From assembly GCA_019400425.1 (NCBI GenBank), contig JAFREE010000005.1:186001-250000 (forward strand): a stretch of DNA of 64,000 nucleotides, in the 5' to 3' direction. The notes below the pieces were generated by a model, which saw only the letters and a list, made by a program, of their open reading frames with translations, was not told where the DNA came from and did no database searches. Source of the DNA: Hymenochaete sp. R1. Its lineage: Eukaryota; Basidiomycota; Agaricomycetes; Hymenochaetales; Hymenochaetaceae. A program made the position numbers and the translations under genes. This document shows, piece by piece, positions 58,388 through 64,000 of this stretch. Each line of letters starts with the position of its first letter. The stretch's first letter is position 1.

Positions 58388-60099
58388 ATGATTGAAGTAT
58401 CGCCCCTCGCCCCGGTCGATAACTCTGTACTCAGAAACGACGATCAAAATGATTCAGAAGAAGAAAAAAGGGCGCCTTGGATTGTACGAAAGCTCGTGGG
58501 CGTGAGTTCAATTCAAAATTACAACACTTTCAGCCCAGGGCTAACTATATATTGTGGTAGTAGTCAATGACCGGAAGAGTGGTCATGTCGTCTTACGAGA
58601 GCTTAAGAGCCGCTGGGACTTCTATTATCTGCCTATCTGCAGTATGCCATCCTATAGTCTTTCTGTGTGGTAGATGATTCAAGCCAAACGAACAGTGGGG
58701 TGATTCTAGCCCTCTCTTCCTACCATGTGTACGCTTCCGAGACTTGGTCGTCCATGCTGTGATAGCAGGCACTGTGAGTCCGCTATCAAGTTCACTGGTA
58801 GTCAAGTTCCGGGACTGATCGGATTGTGGTAGGGAGGAGTCGCAGCTATAGCTGCACCGGCGATGGGACCTGTCGCTGAAGCCACAATCAACGTACTCGG
58901 TGATACTATTCTTGTGGAGACAGGTCTCAGTATCGGCTTTGAGGCTACGACGAGGGTAGCAAATGACCTTCTGATCGAGCATACGATCAAGCATATCATA
59001 CCAGCACCTTCAGCACGACTAGAAACGACGGGGGTGAAAGAACTGACTATTACGCTTAAGTATAAGCATACACTTGAGGATGCCCAGCTAGGCTTCTATC
59101 GCAGTTCTGTGCATGGGGAAGCGGAGGCAAATCTCTTTTCAGACGTCAAAGATTACTTGGCTGTCGAAAAGGGCTGGTTCAGCCCCTATCTTTACGCGAG
59201 TGGGAGGCGACCCGTTATTCCAAGATCTATGAAACCAGACGTTATCTTCTGTCACGGACCTTTCCTAGGAGGTTGGCTTGGATCTTTCCATTATCTAAAA
59301 TATTTCGCTGATTTTTTTTTTCGAAGGTGACTACAAGATCGGTGCGACCCTTCTTCACGAAAGCGCGTCTGTGATAATACTTTGTGATGCTCCTCTTCCT
59401 GATGAACTACACAACACCGCGTCTTCCGAATCCTCCGCATCGACCCACTCCTACCTATCAAAGCTCAACATCCCCTCACTCACCAAGTATCTTCCGCACC
59501 AACGTTCACATTCACCGTCTCCCGAGCCAACGCTTGCGCCAATCACACTTCCTCCTCGCTGGAGACGAATCGTCATATTATGCCTTGCCATAGCCCCTCA
59601 TCGCGCCGGCATCTGGACAAGTTCGGCCCGGCCCGGCGAGAGTACGATAAAGTATACATTGATGAACGGGTGTCCAGCCGTGGTGCTTCCCGCTCGTGTA
59701 GGTGCACCTCTTATCGCATGGGGCGGGAACACGCTGGATCAACTTCAAGGGCTGAGAAGCGAGCTTCCCCCGTCTGAGTCGGACAGGAAAGATAGCGGTG
59801 AGAAAGGGCCACAGGGAGGTCCAAGGTTCATCGCAGCTGTCAATGCCTTGTACGAGTATACGGATCTTTGCACGGATTGGGACAGGGTGAAGCTTCAGGG
59901 CTCCAATACAACAAATGGTGACGGAATTGCACAAGAAAAGGATGTTTCGGGCGGCATGTTAGAGTCTGAAAAGAAGGAACTGGTCCGGAATGCTCTGAGT
60001 CTCTTGTTGATTGCAACTATATGTACGAAGGATAGCAAAGAGGTCAAGAAGGAAGTCGAGGCTGATAGAGCAGGTATAGTCTTCTTTAGGATCCCGTAA
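58388..60099 (+). CDS. Family 3 uncharacterised protein, copy 2
   Basis: Exons: 58388-58501 (MIEVSPLAPVDNSV, acidic run, APWIVRKLVG), about 58563-58639 (SMTGRVVMSSYESLRAAGTS), about 58695-58772 (WGDSSPLFLPCVRFRDLVVH), about 58834-59271 (GGVAAIAAPAMGPVAE to MKPDVIFCHGPFLGG) and about 59328-60099 (DYKIGATLLHE to DRAGIVFFRIP), about 480 residues. By eye about two thirds of residues match copy 1 in exon 4 and in the last 35 residues; the middle of the last exon (Ser/Pro/His-rich, after PDELHN) diverges. All introns are at equal positions, so the copies arose by DNA duplication, not retroposition. The conserved blocks GIWTSSARPGES and ASGRRPVIPR do not match a domain I know. No signal peptide; one weak hydrophobic stretch at the start of exon 4. 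Confidence 0.77.
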
Positions 60100-60280
60100 A
60101 CCTCACTCTGAAGTTTCGTCCTTTTATTGGATATTAATTTGTCTTGGATATTTATAATCGACTGTAATACGTTTTGCTTGTTAAAGCTTTGATTATCTCC
60201 GAGCTCGGCCAATTTCAAGTTCATGGGAAATCGTATGTACACTGAACACGAGACGTAGTTGTACTTGATAAGAGACTACC

Positions 60281-62244
60281 ATGTTTCATCCTTTCTTCCA
60301 GTATCAACGGAAAAGGTTTGTTTGTGTTCTCGGCTTCCATGAGCTTACCTCTGATAAAAGGGCGTGCATGTATGCAGTTCACTTAAGCAGCAGGAGCGCG
60401 ACAACCGCATCCGCGCCCTCCCCGCCGCTTATCACCAAACCCTCACCGTTACTGACGACGTTATCCTCGACGCACCTATTTCCTCTATCGTCGCCAACGT
60501 ACACACAGGAGAATGGAAACCCATTGAAATCTTACAAGCATACGGACGGAAATCCCTAGATGCCCACGCCCGCACGAATTGCCTCACCGAGGTCATGCTT
60601 GGCGACGCGGAGAAATGGGCACACGACGTTGAGAAAACGGAAGCTAAGAGACTCGGACCGCTCGCAGGTGTCCCAGTAAGCCTCAAAGACAGCGTCTCTG
60701 TCGCAGGATATGATTCCTGCATTGGCTACGCTTCTCGAGTGGGGCACCCCAAGACTGAAGACGCCCCGCTTGTCAGACTGCTCAAAGACGCCGGTGCCAT
60801 CCCCTTCGTCAAGACCAACATACCCATTACCCTCCTCTCTTTCGAATCTGATTCCTCTGTCTTTGAGCGCACGACCAACCCGCATAATGCATCGTATTCG
60901 CCTGGCGGGTCCAGCGGGGGCGAAGCTGCGCTCCTTGCCTCAGGCGGGTCAAGAATTGGAATCGGGACCGATATCGCTGGAAGCGTGCGTGTTCCGGCGC
61001 ATTATAGTGGGATCGTGTCGGTGAAGAGCAGCTCGGGAAGATTTCCGAAGGCAGGACTGACGGGAGCGATGCCGGGCCAGGAGGGTGTGCCAGCTGTGTG
61101 TTCGCCCGTGGCGCGAACGTTAGAGGACTTGGAGGTGTTTTGGAAAGGAGTGATGAGCATGGAGCCATGGAAATATGACTATTCTGTGGGTAGCATTTAC
61201 TTTTCAAACGAAGCTGCAAGCTTATGGACGATGGAAGGTTTTAAACATGCCTTGGAGGCCAGTCGACCTTCCGGCTAAAGTGCGTTTTGGTGTGATGTGG
61301 GACGACGGCGTCGTGCCTCTTTCTCCGGCATGCAGACGTGCGCTTCAGGACGTGGTCAACAATTTGAAATCCACAGGCCACGAAGTTGTAGAGCTGTAAG
61401 CCCTGAACGTTGAAACTATAGAAAACGGCCATGACGAGTCATCCTTCGTTAGTTCGTACCCCGATCCCTACGAAGGCCTTATTATAGCGTCACAACTTCT
61501 AGGTGCAGACGGATGTGAGCAGTAAAGCAGCTTTTGACAGGTCGATTTTCTAACCCTTTTCCCCCTTGTCCCAGTCGACACTGTTCTTTCCCCCTTCCTC
61601 CCATTCGAACCCAATGATCCCGGAGCAGCCCAGTGTGCCCGCTGGCTTCGCCTTCCGCGTTTCCTCCAAAAACTCTACGCATTCTATATCCGACACATCA
61701 GACGGGACCCTGTCTACGCGGGCTTCCTCGATGCCGTCCACCGCAAGACTGTCACAGAGCATTTTAAGCTCGTTGCGGCCCGCGAAGCATACCGCGCTCG
61801 ATGGTTCGATATTTTCAATGACTCTGGCATTGATTTCGTTCTCACAGCGCCAAATGCGCTACCAGCCGTGCCGCATGGTGGGATGAGGTGGGCATGGAAA
61901 GCGTGCGGATACAGTTTTCTGTTTAATTTGGTGAGACATACCTCTTATTTGCCTTCCTTCACGATAGTATTTAATACATAAACTTCCCGAAGCTCGATTA
62001 TACTACAGGCGTTATCCCCATCACGCGGGTTTCCGCTGAGCTCGACGCATTCTCCATTTCGGACGCAATGTATTCTGGAAACAGCATTTCAGAGCAGGTG
62101 AGTAGGTTGTATGACCCCAAAGCTATGGGAGGTCTCCCGGTCGGGGTGCAACTTATCGGTCAGAAGCTGGAAGAAGAGAAGGTGATCGTTGGTCTGCAAC
62201 TCGTGGAGAAAGTAATGAGAGAGTGCGGCATGGGATATGAATGA
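60281..62244 (+). CDS. Amidase signature family enzyme (acetamidase / fatty-acid-amide-hydrolase-like)
   Basis: Exon 1 (60281-60315) gives MFHPFFQYQRK, joined to SLKQQERDNRIRALPAAYH. The amidase core has VPVSLKDSV (catalytic Lys), SYSPGGSSGGEAALLASGGS (Gly/Ser-rich signature with the cis-Ser) and GIGTDIAGSVRVPA (nucleophile Ser in D-I-A-G-S). Later exons add VRFGVMWDDGVVPLSPACRRAL, DPYEGLIIASQLLGADG, PFEPNDPGAAQCARW, YRARWFDIFNDSGIDFVL, DYTTGVIPITRV and GLPVGVQLIGQKLEEEKVI. This order is that of fungal amidases related to amdS and FAAH1. It hydrolyses amides to acid plus ammonia. About 570 residues, the usual length. About five introns. Stop at 62242. Confidence 0.92.
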
Positions 62245-62441
62245 AATATCACTATTTTCTTTCGTGCTGTCTGGGGTATTTGTATTCTACGGCTCTCTGA
62301 AGCAGACGTCAAATGTGATGAATCCATTTGAGATGAAGTATCGGATCGTGAGTCGTTCAATATGCGCTTTATAGAAAAAGGTAAATAATCATTGGTAGGT
62401 CACAGGGCGTCTATCTGCGTGCGACCATGTTATGCACAAAA

Positions 62442-63114
62442 CTAAACTATCTGATAGTCCTTGCCAGCAAGTGCCTTAATTCGGAGTTCGTAAAATTTGA
62501 CTTCCTTCGTGAGGACGTCAGAGCCATCCGAGTTCGAAGCAATCGTCGCTTCCGTCTCTTTGATAATCTCCTGATATAACCCGACGAGCTTGTCCCTGAT
62601 CCCGGGTAGTTCCCTGATGTGTTGGTCAGGAGCGAGTCTCGCCGATTTAATTGTCTGGATGACCTCTTGGAACTTTCCACTCTCGTCCCCACTGGAAATA
62701 TCCTCGAGTCCGACGATAAGACGATCAAGGGCATCCTCGAGCAGGTCATCGCTTCTGTCCGTCTTCCGGTCCTTTGGCACTTGGGACAGGACGTCGACAT
62801 ATTCGTAAATGCGCTCCACGCACCAAAGGCTTCCATATTTATTCTGAAGCCAGGTCTTGACCGCGCTGGGCCGGATCTGCCCCGTCGAGCCGACCTTGGA
62901 GCAAATGAATGCATAGGTGATGGCACTGAAGGAGCTGGCCATGTTCATACATGTTTCGGCATTTTGTTGTCCGTAAACAGCCTTCATGTCGATGGATTTC
63001 GGGAGAAAATCGTCAGTATTCAGCGTAGTTCGATTGCGTTGTTTTGAAGGTCGCTTCGGTTCCCCATCCTGCCTTCCGCGCTTGCGCGAGGAACCAGTGG
63101 AATTGTCAGCCATG
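62442..63114 (-). CDS. Family 2 uncharacterised nuclear-type protein, copy 2
   Basis: A single exon of about 223 residues begins MADNSTGSSRKRGRQDGEPK. The basic stretch RKRGRQ...PKRPSKQR is a likely bipartite nuclear localisation signal. The centre is helical (LLEDALDRLIVGLED, FQEVIQTIKSARL), and the end ELPGIRDKL to ELRIKALAGKDYQIV matches the paralogue at 20510-21232. I recognise no known domain. The frame stays open upstream to 63281 (MQRSISSVYRER...), but the Met at 63114 aligns with the other copy's start, and the upstream part probably is 5' UTR. It lies tail-to-tail with the amidase gene, 197 bp away. Function unknown. Confidence 0.7.
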
Positions 63115-64000
63115 TAATTGGAGGAGCGTAGTCTTGGATTACGGTGGTGGCACGGGTATGTAGGATACTTGTTACCTGTAAGCGAAGACCAAGAATCGTC
63201 CTTCTTTAGGGGCAAGAGTTTCATTTTATAGGAATTGACATTTGCTCTTTCGCGATATACACTTGAAATTGACCTCTGCAAAGTGTAGACTTACGAGATT
63301 GCGCTCCGACGAAACATCTGGCAAAACACGAGGATATTTAGCCTACTGCAAATGGCGTCGTTCATCGCCTGTTTGCATCTGATACTTGGTACGTTGCTGT
63401 CATTCGAATAACCTGAACCCACGTTCATAGTGTCCATTCAGAGCCCCATTCATGACCATTGTCAATTTGTCAGCTTTCCGTGTTTGTAATATTTACTGGA
63501 AGTTGATCAATGGGGGCGTGAGCATACTACTATTAGTGAGTGGAAATGCCTAAACGAATCGAACGCCACTTTGAACATTCTACAGGTCGGGTAATCATAA
63601 CTGGCATATTAAACGGCCTTTGCGCGCCCTTCGTGAAGGTCCACCCAGGTCCACCAGGTATTAAGCCTTTTGCACGTTATTCTGCGAAACAAACATAAAG
63701 CTGGCGCAATGCATTGCAATATGACACAGTGAGCCAGGTTGTTCATTATCATAACAGTAGACGATGGGTAGGCGCAGCGTGGGAATCACGGGGAGCCACA
63801 TCTTTCAATGCGTGTTCGTTAGTTTCGCTTATATTTCGACCTTAATGCAGGCGCTGGCAGTAACTACGCTGATAATAAGCAGTTACCGAATACAAGTGAC
63901 TGGTAAAGTACTATAAAGTCGTTTTTTTTGCAGTATGCTCACAGGACACATCTACAAAGCAAGCTCGGATAAATGAGTACTACCGGGGAGCGCCAGACAA
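63115..64000. other. Right-end intergenic region
   Basis: 886 bp with the promoter of family 2 copy 2 and no further gene. A short repeat GGTCCACC occurs at 63641-63657. Nothing is recognised up to the window edge. Confidence 0.4.

Noticed and set aside
62442..63114. Similarity of LWCVERIYEYVDVL (family 2 copy 2) to IWMFERIKYYHYID (family 1 copy C)
   Set aside because: The block is not kept in the other family 2 member, so a link between families 1 and 2 is not supported by what can be seen.

Overview
The window is nuclear DNA of a filamentous basidiomycete, most likely an Agaricomycete. Genes are close together on both strands. Most are cut by many short GT-AG introns (about 47-70 bp), including an 11-nt microexon. 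Recognisable products (a SURF4/Erv29 cargo receptor, a KAR5-like nuclear fusion protein, a polyporopepsin-like protease, an RTA1 protein, a PIF1 fragment) fit this group. I found no tRNA, rRNA, CRISPR array or prokaryotic signal. All gene models were spliced by eye; exon edges given as 'about' are uncertain.

0-21 kb is mostly housekeeping: the 5' end of MLH1 (minus), divergent from a RING+RRM protein (plus) across a promoter with two ACGCGT (MCB-like) and two CACGTG sites; an RTA1-like membrane protein; a class I methyltransferase; a large SNF2/RING ATPase of the RAD5/ULS1 type; SURF4/ERV29; SEH1 (minus); a decayed member of repeat family 1; and the first member of repeat family 2 (minus).

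21-32.5 kb differs in texture. Intergenic DNA is long, full of short tandem repeats and enriched in the palindrome ACTAGT. It holds three minus-strand genes: an N-terminally extended short-chain dehydrogenase with an (AAT)17 intronic microsatellite, a secreted aspartic protease, and a 641-residue single-exon protein of unknown function.

32.9-64 kb mixes conserved genes with lineage-specific duplicated genes. Conserved: F-box protein, fimbrin, a small hydrophilic protein, glutathione S-transferase, KAR5-like, HRQ/DUF3445 protein, La-motif (LARP/Sro9-type) protein, amidase. Duplicated and unrecognised: family 1 (copies at 19.9, 36.8, 38.5 and 44.0 kb; two intact, two broken), family 2 (20.5 and 62.4 kb) and family 3 (34.6 and 58.4 kb, opposite orientation, same intron positions). 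A truncated PIF1-helicase remnant lies at 43.0 kb. The three expanded families, with intact and decaying copies interleaved among essential genes, are the most promising undescribed content.
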